19,863 nucleotides of DNA from Burkholderiaceae bacterium (GTDB lineage: Bacteria; Pseudomonadota; Gammaproteobacteria; Burkholderiales; Burkholderiaceae): the NCBI GenBank assembly GCA_947470165.1, contig CANISN010000008.1:1-19863 (forward strand). The letters run 5' to 3'. Positions 7,165-14,810 of this stretch are shown one piece after another (position 1 is the stretch's first letter; every line of letters begins with the position of its first letter). The translations under genes and the position numbers were made by a program. Below the pieces are notes generated by a model that saw nothing but the letters and a program-made list of their open reading frames with translations, was not told where the DNA came from and did no database searches.

Positions 7165-7226
7165 GGATTTCAAGAAATTACGTCGCTTGATTATCGGTGT
7201 GTGAGCTTTAGTGTGATTAGATTAAC
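7165..7226 (+). repeat. 62-base diverged direct repeat, right copy
   Basis: Right partner of 6251-6312 (42 of 62 identical, ungapped). It starts 25 bases beyond the tRNA-like relic at 7095-7140. Its function is unknown; the even spread of mismatches suggests an old duplication. Confidence 0.6.
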
Positions 7227-7252
7227 AAGATCATAAGAAACGCTAGCCCACT

Positions 7253-7273
7253 CTTTGGTTTTCAAAACCAAAG
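7253..7273. repeat. Perfect 10-bp palindrome
   Basis: CTTTGGTTTT and AAAACCAAAG flank a single C. It lies four bases before the stem of the plus-strand terminator at 7278. It could be part of a tandem terminator or a protein-binding site. Confidence 0.5.
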
Positions 7274-7277
7274 GATT

Positions 7278-7321
7278 TTTGGAGCAACCATCTAACACTT
7301 CGTTGCTCCAAAGACTTTTTT
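7278..7321 (+). terminator. Strong Rho-independent terminator without an evident gene
   Basis: TTTGGAGCAAC (7278-7288) pairs perfectly over 11 bp with GTTGCTCCAAA (7302-7312) around a 13-base loop and is followed by GAC and six T (7316-7321) on the plus strand. No U tract follows on the minus strand. No plus-strand gene lies between 2682 and this point, so it ends either an unseen small RNA or nothing. Confidence 0.65.
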
Positions 7322-7327
7322 AAGAAA

Positions 7328-7354
7328 TTAAGCATTACTTTAAGTAAAGCTTAA
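7328..7354. repeat. Intergenic palindromic repeat, copy 2 (best copy)
   Basis: TTAAGC-A-TTACTT and AAGTAA-A-GCTTAA surround a central T: a 27-base palindrome with a single A-A mismatch. Twenty bases (7327-7346) recur exactly, inverted, at 16440-16459. Related copies are at 1958 and 19546. Confidence 0.65.
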
Positions 7355-7359
7355 GAGGT

Positions 7360-7387
7360 TGGCATCCCGGGTTAGGATCGACTAGGG
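7360..7387 (-). other. tRNA-3'-end-like relic
   Basis: On the minus strand GTCGATC-CTAAC-CCGGGAT-G-CCA has the spacing of a T-loop, T-stem, acceptor, discriminator and CCA. The 5' T-stem strand does not pair. It begins 10 bases past the tautomerase stop and is followed by the palindrome at 7328-7354. Confidence 0.35.
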
Positions 7388-7397
7388 TCGAGAATGC

Positions 7398-7787
7398 CTA
7401 ATCTTTTGGGGCGTATTGCATCTCACCATTGCCAAACGACCAGTTTTCTTTATTCACCTCAATCAAATTGATCACAATGTCTTGAGGTCTAACTTTGAGC
7501 TTTTCAACTAAACCCTCACAAATAGCTTTGTAGAACTTTTTCTTCAGCTCAGTGGTCCTGCCCTCATTTAAAGTCACTTGGATAAAGATAATCTCTTCCG
7601 AATACTCAATACCTAAATAACTTTTAGGCGCAATCAGCTCCTGACTATCGTGCTTAGTAATCACTTGAAACTTGTCATCTTTAGGCACATTAATATGCGT
7701 GGTCATTATTTCATAAACAATCTCGCCTACTTGCTGAGCAAAACCTTCTGGATGTTTTTTACTTAAATCGATTCTGACAAATGGCAT
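7398..7787 (-). CDS. Tautomerase superfamily protein (malonate-semialdehyde-decarboxylase-like length)
   Basis: A cytoplasmic beta-alpha-beta tautomerase with the catalytic N-terminal proline (Pro1 after Met removal, MPFVRIDL). At 129 residues it is a fused two-unit type like malonate semialdehyde decarboxylase or cis-3-chloroacrylic acid dehalogenase, not the roughly 62-residue 4-oxalocrotonate tautomerase. With proline as residue 1, Asp37 in NVPKDDKFQ occupies the position of the decarboxylase's catalytic aspartate; the second half has VTLNEGRTTELKKKFYKAI and WSFGNGEMQYA near the end. Only one arginine (Arg76) lies where the decarboxylase has a pair, so I would not name it as that enzyme. 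AAGGAGATAT is an excellent ribosome-binding site. It follows the GST gene by 19 bases and is probably co-transcribed. Confidence 0.82.
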   Translation of the reverse strand: MPFVRIDLSKKHPEGFAQQVGEIVYEIMTTHINVPKDDKFQVITKHDSQELIAPKSYLGIEYSEEIIFIQVTLNEGRTTELKKKFYKAICEGLVEKLKVRPQDIVINLIEVNKENWSFGNGEMQYAPKD

Positions 7788-7806
7788 CTAAATATCTCCT
7801 TACATG

Positions 7807-8490
7807 TTATGTCTTGAGTCGTTCATTGCTGGGAAAGAGATTCTTTCTGGACTCTTCATCTACTTCAGTCTTGAATGTGTACTTGGCCTTAATCGCCTCA
7901 ACAGCCTGAGCACTTGGCTTGGCATTAATCTCATCTAAAAGGCGCTTCACACTAGGCAACTTTTCCCAGGCACCTTCACCTAGTACAAAAGGAATTACCC
8001 TAGCCCAGCCCCAAACAGACATATCCACAATGCTGTATTCACTGAGCATATAGGGCTGTTTAGATAAGCGCTCTTCAATTAATAACCAGTGACGCCATGC
8101 TTCAAAGTCATAACGATTGACTGCATATTCTTTTGGCTCTGGAGCAAAGTGTTTAAAGTGAACAGCTTGTCCACAATAAGGACCAATACCAGTCGCAACC
8201 AACATAAGCCATGAATACAGCTCGGCATGTGCTTGCGGCGTATTTGCTGGCATGAACTTGCCAATCTTCTCGCCCAAGTAAAGCATGATGGCAGTGCTAT
8301 CAAACACCTTAATATCGCCATCGACTAAAGCAGGCGTCTTTCCATTGGGATTAATTGCTCTAAATTCTGGTTTATGTTGATCGCCCTTACGGGTATCGGT
8401 CACAATAATCTCGTATGGTGTATTGGTCTCTTCTAAATATAGAGCTACTTTTGCTGGATTGGGTGATGGGTGATAGTAGAGCTTAAGCAT
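7807..8490 (-). CDS. Glutathione S-transferase family protein
   Basis: A cytoplasmic GST of 227 residues: an N-terminal thioredoxin-like domain (LKLYYHPSPNPAKVALYLEE, then NPNGKTPALVDGD with the cis-proline, and DSTAIMLYLGEK, the glutathione gamma-glutamyl-binding region) and an all-helical C-terminal domain from about residue 85 (YSIVDMSVWGWARVIPF is the N-capping-box region). The Ure2p/nu-like branch fits best. Catalysis would use Ser9 or Asn11 in PSPNP rather than tyrosine. The ATG follows AGGAA at good spacing. It heads a two-gene unit with the tautomerase. The pair could detoxify or isomerise an electrophile, but nothing in the sequence fixes the substrate. Confidence 0.9.
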   Translation of the reverse strand: MLKLYYHPSPNPAKVALYLEETNTPYEIIVTDTRKGDQHKPEFRAINPNGKTPALVDGDIKVFDSTAIMLYLGEKIGKFMPANTPQAHAELYSWLMLVATGIGPYCGQAVHFKHFAPEPKEYAVNRYDFEAWRHWLLIEERLSKQPYMLSEYSIVDMSVWGWARVIPFVLGEGAWEKLPSVKRLLDEINAKPSAQAVEAIKAKYTFKTEVDEESRKNLFPSNERLKT

Positions 8491-8537
8491 GTTTTATTCC
8501 TAGAAATGATTACTTTTTAATAATACCCACAAATGAT

Positions 8538-8560
8538 AAAAACCACCCGAAGGTGATTTT
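8538..8560 (-). terminator. UUCG-loop terminator after the DUF6803-like gene
   Basis: On the minus strand AAAATCACC-TTCG-GGTGGTTTTT forms a stem of nine pairs with one mismatch, closed by the very stable C(UUCG)G tetraloop, and ends in five T then ATC. It lies 62 bases past the stop of the gene at 8623, directly after a tRNA-like 3' end. Confidence 0.75.
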
Positions 8561-8569
8561 GGTGTTTCT

Positions 8570-8597
8570 TGGTGGCACAAGGCAGAATCGACCAGGG
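8570..8597 (-). other. tRNA-3'-end-like relic
   Basis: On the minus strand GTCGATT-CTGCC-TTGTGCC-A-CCA matches the exact spacing of T-loop (one base off TTCGATT), T-stem 3' strand, acceptor, discriminator and CCA. The 5' T-stem strand (CCCTG) no longer pairs, and no upstream tRNA half is seen. The terminator at 8538-8560 follows, as for a real tRNA gene. Confidence 0.4.
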
Positions 8598-8622
8598 CCT
8601 AGGATGTCAGATCCTTAATGTA

Positions 8623-9228
8623 CTAATAAGAATGGCTTTTATTATTCATTGGCATTTGACCATTCATCATTTTCTGATGTTGCTTCATCATGTCGCCATG
8701 CCCATCTGGATGGCAAAACTCATGATCCGAGTTACCACTCATTTGATGAGCGTTAGTACCTTTATATCCAAGAATACTTGGGTCAAGCATGCCGGCGATC
8801 ATGGCGATGTGACCAAAGACTAAGAATAAAGCTACACATATCGCATGAATCTTTAACTTGCCCATTTGGTCTAAGGCTTGATTAACTAAACCCAGTTCTT
8901 GAAGGGCAATCCAAATCAGCGGCAATCCTGCGATGACATAAGTGCTGACAGCAATTACATCAATCACCGTTCTCCACTCACCTGCCTTTGTAATGGGAAT
9001 GATGGCGTTAGTCACGATGTAATAAATGATCCCAACAAAGTAAACACCCACAGCAATCCCAGAAAAACGGTTGAGATAGTAAACAGCGCCATCAAACTTA
9101 CGAGTAAAAAGTAAATAGAGCTCAGTGATAGCTAAGGTTTCAGCCAAAATAATCGGTATGGCCATAAAAATAATTAAATTCCAAGGCTGATTAACAGCCA
9201 ATAACTCCATGTAATGAGTCATGTTCAT
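8623..9228 (-). CDS. DUF6803-like membrane protein with a His/Met-rich C-terminal tail
   Basis: A 201-residue inner-membrane protein. Four hydrophobic segments are visible at about 17-40, 57-78, 87-110 and 127-148 (for example LIIFMAIPIILAETLAI and VIDVIAVSTYVIAGLPLIWI). From about residue 157 the tail is soluble and crowded with His, Met, Asp and one Cys (SDHEFCHPDGHGDMMKQHQK, then MMNGQMPM), a composition typical of copper, nickel or zinc binding. I recall similar proteins under the name DUF6803; the exact family is not certain. GGAG lies seven bases before the ATG. The small His/Cys-rich secreted protein at 9297 is 68 bases upstream on the same strand, with a palindrome (9250-9266) between them. 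Metal transport or sensing is inferred from composition and neighbour. Confidence 0.7.
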   Translation of the reverse strand: MNMTHYMELLAVNQPWNLIIFMAIPIILAETLAITELYLLFTRKFDGAVYYLNRFSGIAVGVYFVGIIYYIVTNAIIPITKAGEWRTVIDVIAVSTYVIAGLPLIWIALQELGLVNQALDQMGKLKIHAICVALFLVFGHIAMIAGMLDPSILGYKGTNAHQMSGNSDHEFCHPDGHGDMMKQHQKMMNGQMPMNNKSHSY

Positions 9229-9249
9229 TATATTTCTCCAAAATATACA

Positions 9250-9266
9250 TGTGACTAGATGTCACA
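9250..9266. promoter_or_regulatory. Palindrome TGTGAC-N5-GTCACA before the DUF6803-like gene
   Basis: TGTGAC (9250-9255) and GTCACA (9261-9266) form a perfect 6-bp inverted repeat with a 5-base spacer, 22 bases upstream of the start at 9228. It is not a CRP site: between TGTGA and TCACA the spacer is 7, not 6. It may bind a dimeric regulator of the metal genes. No promoter hexamers stand out. Confidence 0.35.
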
Positions 9267-9296
9267 AATCAAACTAACTTGTAGTACTAAGTTAGC

Positions 9297-9635
9297 TTAG
9301 GCTTTTGGAGGCTTATAGATGAAATTGATCATTGGCTTAAGAACCAATGATGAGCCACTTGAAGGTGGCGCTTGGGCTGAAGCAGCCGATAACTCGGTGC
9401 TCAGTATTGAAATCACTACCAAGCCTAAACAGCATTGATAACTATCGCCATGACAGGGCTGATTGGTATTTGTATCGTGAGAATTACTAACCGCTTCATC
9501 ACAATGATGGGCTGAGTTATCAGTAACAGTAGGCTGATGCTGAGGCTGATGTGCCGATAAATCAACAGGCATCACTGCCGCATGAATCAAGCTGGCAAAT
9601 AGACTAAAGCAAAGGGCGATACATATCCTTCTCAT
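9297..9635 (-). CDS. Small secreted His/Cys-rich protein (CopL/DUF2946-like)
   Basis: A 112-residue protein with an N-terminal signal peptide (MRRICIALCFSLFASLIHAA, cleavage probably after HAA). The mature part is rich in His and Cys: SAHQPQHQPTVTDNSAHHCD, then NQPCHGDSYQCC, followed by a short hydrophobic stretch LGLVVISILS and a proline-rich end (YKPPKA). This arrangement recalls small periplasmic copper-associated proteins such as CopL or DUF2946 members, though sequence matches in that class are loose. It precedes the His/Met-rich membrane protein on the same strand. The ribosome-binding site is weak (GGAA). It diverges from the glutamate-synthase-like gene at 9806. Periplasmic metal binding is likely; the metal is not known. 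Confidence 0.6.
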   Translation of the reverse strand: MRRICIALCFSLFASLIHAAVMPVDLSAHQPQHQPTVTDNSAHHCDEAVSNSHDTNTNQPCHGDSYQCCLGLVVISILSTELSAASAQAPPSSGSSLVLKPMINFIYKPPKA

Positions 9636-9805
9636 AGTTCCATTCTATGCACATTTGCTAAATTTGTCGTTCAAAGTGATATTTCTATAATAGGGCAAGC
9701 CACTAAGAGGCAATTAATGTGGGCATTATTTCATTAAAAAAGAATTAATTTATAAATATCGATTATATTGAGGGAATCAATAATGTACCTTCAAAAGGGG
9801 CAATA

Positions 9806-11398
9806 ATGCATATCTCTAGATATTTTATTTGGATGCTTACTCTAGTTTTAGGCTTTCTATTCATTTTTATTGCGCCCTTACTTGCCATAGTCTTCTTTTT
9901 GCTTTTTGCAATTGGTCTTTATGATTATCTCCAGCCACACCATTCAGTCTTAAGAAATTACCCGTTAATTGGTCATCTTCGTTTTTTTTTAGAATATATT
10001 CGTCCAGAAATTCGACAATATTTTTTGGAAAATGATGAAGAAGAGATTCCTTTCTCTCGAAACCAGAGAGTTATGGTTTACGCACGTGCTAAGGAACAAA
10101 ATGATAAGCGTGGATTTGGCTCTATTAAAGCCATGTACGAACAAAATAACGAATGGCTAGGTCACTCAAATAACCCCCAAGTAACTGATCCAAAAACATT
10201 TCGCATTAATATTGGAGGGCCAGACTGTAACTCACCATACTCTGCATCAATCTTTAATATTTCTGCAATGAGCTTTGGTGCACTTTCACCCAACGCTATT
10301 CGTGCATTAAACAAAGGTGCAAAATTAGGTGGCTTTGCACATGATACTGGGGAGGGTTCAATTTCTTCTTATCACAGAGAGCATGGTGGAGACATTATTT
10401 GGGAGATTGGTTCTGGGTATTTTGGCTGTAGAAATACTGATGGATCTTTTTCACTTGAAAAATTTTCAGAGCAAATTTCTAATCCACAAATTAAAATGGT
10501 AGAAATTAAATTATCACAAGGGGCTAAGCCAGGGCACGGGGGAGTACTGCCTGCAGCTAAGGTTACTCATGAAATTGCCCAAACAAGAGGCGTCCCGATA
10601 GGGGAGGATTGTGTCTCACCAGCTAAGCATTCTGCGTTTACTTCTCCAGTTGAACTTATGCAGTTTATTAAAGTGCTCAGAGATGCGAGCAATGGAAAGC
10701 CCATTGGATTTAAGCTATGCATTGGACAGCCTTGGGAATTTTTTGGGATCGCTAAGGCCATGCTCCATACTAATATTTACCCTGACTTTATTGTCGTTGA
10801 TGGCAGTGAAGGTGGTACCGGCGCAGCCCCAGTTGAATTCACAGACCATGTTGGCCTACCATTGCGAGAAGGTCTAAGATTAGTTCACAATACTTTGGTT
10901 GGTATTGGTAAACGTCAACAGATTCGCGTTGGAGCATCTGGAAAAATTATTTCTGGCTATGACATCATCAGGGCAATAGCCATTGGTGCCGATTGGTGTA
11001 ATTCAGCTCGCGGCTTCATGTTTGCACTTGGATGCATTCAATCTCGAAACTGTCATACCGATCATTGCCCAACTGGAGTTGCAACGCAAGATCTCAATCG
11101 TCAACGTGCTTTGGTAGTACCCGATAAAGCAGAGCGAGTTATGCACTTCCACAATCATACAGTTGAATCACTTGCTGAATTAGTTGGCGCTGCTGGAATG
11201 AGTCACCCAAAAGAAGTTACGGCTGACCATGTAATGATTAGAAATAGTGACGGTAAAGTAACGCCAATGTCTCTCACTTTACCTACCGTTCAAGAAAATT
11301 CTCTAGGTGAAGATGAGCTTAAATCTCATCACGGTATGCCAGAAATATTTGAGCATTACTGGAACAAAGCGGCTATCAATCGCTTCGGCTTAAATTAA
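9806..11398 (+). CDS. FMN-binding glutamate synthase family protein, membrane-anchored
   Basis: It corresponds to the FMN/synthase domain of the glutamate synthase large subunit, without the glutamine amidotransferase or GltB C-terminal domains. One or two N-terminal membrane segments (about 5-40) put it at the inner membrane with the catalytic domain probably cytoplasmic. Visible motifs are FNISAMSFGALSPNAIR (150-166), GEGSISSYHREHGGDIIWEI (182-201), LSQGAKPGHGGVLPAAKV (236-253), EDCVSPAKHSAF (267-278), DGSEGGTGAAP (332-342) and the phosphate-binding VGASGKI. Cys410, Cys416 and Cys421 (C-x5-C-x4-C) match the [3Fe-4S] cluster ligands of GltB. Length 530 fits this stand-alone family, whose physiological reaction is unsettled. 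The ATG follows AAGGGG. It converges on the aldehyde dehydrogenase, 16 bases away. Confidence 0.92.
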   Translation: MHISRYFIWMLTLVLGFLFIFIAPLLAIVFFLLFAIGLYDYLQPHHSVLRNYPLIGHLRFFLEYIRPEIRQYFLENDEEEIPFSRNQRVMVYARAKEQNDKRGFGSIKAMYEQNNEWLGHSNNPQVTDPKTFRINIGGPDCNSPYSASIFNISAMSFGALSPNAIRALNKGAKLGGFAHDTGEGSISSYHREHGGDIIWEIGSGYFGCRNTDGSFSLEKFSEQISNPQIKMVEIKLSQGAKPGHGGVLPAAKVTHEIAQTRGVPIGEDCVSPAKHSAFTSPVELMQFIKVLRDASNGKPIGFKLCIGQPWEFFGIAKAMLHTNIYPDFIVVDGSEGGTGAAPVEFTDHVGLPLREGLRLVHNTLVGIGKRQQIRVGASGKIISGYDIIRAIAIGADWCNSARGFMFALGCIQSRNCHTDHCPTGVATQDLNRQRALVVPDKAERVMHFHNHTVESLAELVGAAGMSHPKEVTADHVMIRNSDGKVTPMSLTLPTVQENSLGEDELKSHHGMPEIFEHYWNKAAINRFGLN

Positions 11399-11414
11399 AT
11401 TTAAACTACGCTGG

Positions 11415-12797
11415 CTAAAAAGACATCACCACCATCTTATCTTGTGCAAAGTCACGCATGGTGTAGGGAATACCTCCTACACCATAGCCAGATTGCCGTC
11501 GCCCTGCAAATGGCATCCAGTCGGTCCTAAAAGCAGTATGCTCGTTGATCATTACTGCGGATGCATCAAGTGCTTTAACTGCCTGGAAGGCAAAATCAAA
11601 ATTATTTGTAAATACAGAAGATTGAAATGCAAACGGTAAGCTATTAGCCATATCAAATACTTCTTCTATCTTTTCATAGGAATATACACATATAGCTGGG
11701 CCAAAGATTTCTTGCCGTGATACCTTAGAATTGGCATGAGGATTTAATAAGACAGTTGGCTCGTAACATGTCTTACTTAATCTTGTTCCGCCACAGATTA
11801 TCTGGGCACCCTCGCTTTTTGCTTCCTCAATCCAACTAGCTACCCGATCAACTTCACGCGGACGAATCAAGGGACCGCATGCTGTTTCTTCTTTAATAGC
11901 GTTATCAACAATCAAAAGAGATGCCTGATTAGCAATTTGCTGAGCGATATCTTGAGCAATCAGATGGGGGACAAAAACACGCTGTACAGATACGCATACC
12001 TGTCCCGAATGATAAAAACCGCCTTTAACAAGCTTGGGGATCATTTGCGAGATATCTGCATTACTACCAACAATCACAGGTGCACAGCCACCATGCTCTA
12101 AGGCACACCGTGTACCTGCAGCAATTCTAGAACGCAACATCCAGCCTACTTTAGCCGAGCCAATAAAGCTTAAAAAAGCAATGCGAGGGTCAGATACCAA
12201 TTTTTCAGCAACATCCAGATCACAAGGAATAAAACGGCACCACTCTTTTGGCAAACCAGCTTCGTACAGCAGATTGACAAAAACCTCGCAAGACAGCGGT
12301 GTATCATCGGCGGGCTTTACCAATACAGGACAGCCTACTGCGACAGCGGGAGCAACCTGATGAACAATCAAATTTAGCGGATGATTAAAGGCCGAAATTG
12401 CTAAAACAACTCCAATTGGTTCGCGCATAGTAAAGGCTAACTTATTAGCTGAGGCAGTATTTAATCCCATTGGAATTTCTTCGCCACCACCATGCGATAA
12501 CTCTTTGATGCAGATTTCAACCCCATCAATGGCACGTGTCACTTCCACACGTGCATCGATCAAAGGTTTACCACCTTCATTGGCGATTAAAAAAGCGAGC
12601 TGCTCTTTTCTAGCGCTCATTAAACGAGCTACTTTTTTTAAAATTCTAACTCGTTCGTCTGTCGGTAACCAAGCTTTACGATTGCGAAATAATTTTTCTG
12701 CGATACTTAAGTACTGATCCGCCTGCTCCCAGTCGCACAATAAAACAGAGCCAATTACACTTAAATCGAATGGGTTAACTACCTCTAATGATTTCAT
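11415..12797 (-). CDS. NAD(P)-dependent aldehyde dehydrogenase family protein
   Basis: A cytoplasmic ALDH oxidising an unknown aldehyde to an acid or thioester. I place the start at the ATG 12795-12797 (460 residues) because GGGAGA precedes it and homology begins there; a longer frame to 12830 would overlap the upstream gene. Motifs: the oxyanion Asn138 in ISAFNHPLN, the cofactor-binding Lys161 in VLVKPAD, FIGSAKVGWML (Rossmann turn), general base Glu234 in ALEHGGCAP, nucleophile Cys268 in HSGQVCVSVQRV, and EIFGPAICVY near the C-terminus. It lies 16 bases downstream of the ThDP enzyme, so the two form an operon. The pairing suggests that the dehydrogenase consumes an aldehyde made or released by the partner; this is inference. 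Confidence 0.9.
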   Translation of the reverse strand: MKSLEVVNPFDLSVIGSVLLCDWEQADQYLSIAEKLFRNRKAWLPTDERVRILKKVARLMSARKEQLAFLIANEGGKPLIDARVEVTRAIDGVEICIKELSHGGGEEIPMGLNTASANKLAFTMREPIGVVLAISAFNHPLNLIVHQVAPAVAVGCPVLVKPADDTPLSCEVFVNLLYEAGLPKEWCRFIPCDLDVAEKLVSDPRIAFLSFIGSAKVGWMLRSRIAAGTRCALEHGGCAPVIVGSNADISQMIPKLVKGGFYHSGQVCVSVQRVFVPHLIAQDIAQQIANQASLLIVDNAIKEETACGPLIRPREVDRVASWIEEAKSEGAQIICGGTRLSKTCYEPTVLLNPHANSKVSRQEIFGPAICVYSYEKIEEVFDMANSLPFAFQSSVFTNNFDFAFQAVKALDASAVMINEHTAFRTDWMPFAGRRQSGYGVGGIPYTMRDFAQDKMVVMSF

Positions 12798-12813
12798 ATT
12801 CTCCCTAGATAGA

Positions 12814-14463
12814 TTAAGCGCTAGATCCAACTCGATGATTCTTTCTTAATTCATCAATTAAGAGACGCTTATTATCTGAGTAATCAATCGGCACATCAAT
12901 CAAATGCACACCACCAGTCTTAAATGCCTGCTGAATGGTTACCTTAAGATCTTGAGCGCTACTGAGTCGATGTCCTGATGCTCCATAGCATTTAGCATAT
13001 TCAACAAAATCAGGATTACCAAATTTTAGACCCCAATCATCAAATCCGGCTCCGCCCTGCTTCCAGCGAATCATTCCATAAGACCCATCATTTAATACTA
13101 AAACCACAATATTCAACTTGAGGCGCACGCATGTTTCGAGCTCTTGACTATTCATCATAAAGCCGCCATCCCCACATATAGCCATAACTTTACGCTGTGG
13201 GTATAAGAGAGAAGCCATCATTGCAGAAGGTAGGCCAGCCCCCATGGTGGCTAATGCGTTATCTAAAAGTATTGTGTTTGGCTGATATGCCGGATAATTT
13301 CTAGCAAACCAAATTTTGTAAACTCCATTATCTAAAGCGATAATGTCCTCATCACCCATCGCACTACGCACGTCAGCTACTAGACGTTGCGGCAAAATTG
13401 GAAAACGGTTATCAGTAGAACCTTCATGAGTTTTTTCCCTAACATGTGCTTGAACCTGATGGAAAAATGTTAGGTCATGCGCTGGTGAATCTGTTAGCTT
13501 TTTCATCAACAATTGAACTGACAAAGAAAGGTCTCCAACTATCTCCACTTGGGGGAAGTAGACTTGATCTACCTGTGCCGCTTTATAATTCATGTGAATT
13601 ACTGTTTGTCCTGATTCCTCCATAAAGAAAGGGGGTTTTTCAACTACATCATGACCAATATTAATAATTAAATCTGCATGATGGATATATTGATGCAAAT
13701 AGTCATCATCCGATAAGGCCGCAGTTCCTAAAAATAATTCAGAGTTTTCGTCTACTACGCCCTTACCCATTTGAGTTGTAAAAAATGGGATTTGGATCGT
13801 ATTAATAAAATCAGACAATGCCTCTCGTGCATGTAAGCGATTAGCTCCGGCACCGAGCAAAATAATAGGAAATTTGGCCTTCTTAATTAAATTTGCAGCT
13901 CGCTCGACCACAACTTCGGAAGCAACTGCATAATGCCTTGGATGCGGCTTAATCAGGTGGGCATCACATGTCTCGGCTGCAATATCTTCTGGTAGCTCCA
14001 ATAACACTGCTCCGGGGCGCTCTTCTTCAGCAATACGAAAGGCCTCACGTACAAGCGATGGAATAGTATTCCCGTTCACAATTTGTTTAGATAACTTACA
14101 AATCGGTTTGAATAAGTTAACAACATCAATAATTTGAAACTGTCCTTGCTTGGACTTTTTAATTGGTTTTTGGCCAGTAATCATGAGCAAAGGAAAGGCG
14201 CCTAGGTGCGCATAAGCTGCTGGGGTAGCAAAGTTTGTCGCGCCAGGACCTAGGGTAGCCATGCATACACCTGTCTTGCCGGTGAGCCTACCGTAAGTTG
14301 CAGCCATAAACCCAGCGCCTTGCTCATGCCTTGTCAAGATCAATTGAATAGGTGAATCTTTAAGTGAATTGAGTAAATCTAAATTTTCCTCACCCGGAAC
14401 AGCAAAGATATATTGAACGCCTTCATTTTCTAAAGCCTTAATAAATAAATCGGATGCCTTCAT
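12814..14463 (-). CDS. Thiamine-diphosphate enzyme, acetolactate synthase large-subunit-like
   Basis: A 549-residue ThDP-dependent decarboxylase or carboligase. The start is set at ATG 14461-14463 (AAGAG upstream); a longer TTG-started frame reaching 14508 adds 15 unlikely residues. The N-terminal PYR domain opens MKASDLFIKALENEGVQYIF and has the ThDP-activating Glu47 in RHEQGAGFMAATYGR. The middle domain spans about 185-320. The C-terminal PP domain has GDGGFMMNSQE (431-441) ending in VLVLNDG (Asn458-Asp459), the Mg/ThDP motif. AVPGEENLDLLNSL is typical of proteins named acetolactate synthase. No small regulatory subunit gene (ilvN) or other branched-chain gene is near, and an aldehyde dehydrogenase follows, so a catabolic keto-acid role is more likely than valine synthesis. 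Confidence 0.88.
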   Translation of the reverse strand: MKASDLFIKALENEGVQYIFAVPGEENLDLLNSLKDSPIQLILTRHEQGAGFMAATYGRLTGKTGVCMATLGPGATNFATPAAYAHLGAFPLLMITGQKPIKKSKQGQFQIIDVVNLFKPICKLSKQIVNGNTIPSLVREAFRIAEEERPGAVLLELPEDIAAETCDAHLIKPHPRHYAVASEVVVERAANLIKKAKFPIILLGAGANRLHAREALSDFINTIQIPFFTTQMGKGVVDENSELFLGTAALSDDDYLHQYIHHADLIINIGHDVVEKPPFFMEESGQTVIHMNYKAAQVDQVYFPQVEIVGDLSLSVQLLMKKLTDSPAHDLTFFHQVQAHVREKTHEGSTDNRFPILPQRLVADVRSAMGDEDIIALDNGVYKIWFARNYPAYQPNTILLDNALATMGAGLPSAMMASLLYPQRKVMAICGDGGFMMNSQELETCVRLKLNIVVLVLNDGSYGMIRWKQGGAGFDDWGLKFGNPDFVEYAKCYGASGHRLSSAQDLKVTIQQAFKTGGVHLIDVPIDYSDNKRLLIDELRKNHRVGSSA

Positions 14464-14810
14464 ATTTTCTCTTTCAGGAGATATTGAATTTAATTGAGAT
14501 GCGCCCAACTGCCTATAAATAAGTTCTTCAAGAATAATAAAATTATTTCAGTTATTACAATGTCTGCGAATTCAGAACCAAATATTCAATCACGACCCCA
14601 TTAAAAACTGGGATAAAGAACTGTGTATCAATAGTAAATCATTGCGACACTCAACATAAATTTTTATTCACCACTATATGCCTGTTGGGCATGGATGAGC
14701 ACCAATATCTTCTGTCTAGCTTGATTTGAAGGCCAAATAACTCTTGGTAGCCGATTCTGACGCTAATGCCGAATTTAAATTCCTCTGACCTGCTTTGCAG
14801 TAATGCTAAC
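14464..14810. other. Intergenic region before the ThDP enzyme
   Basis: 347 bases between the amidohydrolase stop and the ThDP-enzyme start, both on the minus strand. It should hold the promoter of the ThDP/ALDH pair, but I see no convincing -35/-10 set, FNR box, terminator or ORF. It is AT-rich on the side near 14463. Confidence 0.5.

Larger units (their letters stand above)
6890..7397. other. Gene-free patch, about 0.5 kb, rich in relics and hairpins
   Basis: No convincing ORF on either strand. In order it holds a tRNA-like relic (7095-7140), the right copy of the 62-base repeat (7165-7226), a perfect 10-bp palindrome (7253-7273), a strong plus-strand terminator (7278-7321), a palindromic repeat (7328-7354) and a second tRNA-3'-end-like segment (7360-7387). 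It reads as an eroded insertion junction. Confidence 0.6.

Noticed and set aside
8569..8823. A plus-strand frame over the tail of the DUF6803-like gene
   Set aside because: It reads the complement of the His-rich tail; the composition is explained by the real gene.
9250..9266. CRP-binding site
   Set aside because: TGTGA and TCACA are separated by seven bases, not the six of the CRP consensus; kept only as an unassigned palindrome.
9767..9781. ATTGA-N5-TCAAT upstream of the glutamate-synthase-like gene as an FNR site
   Set aside because: The spacing and half-sites differ from TTGAT-N4-ATCAA, unlike the two perfect boxes elsewhere.
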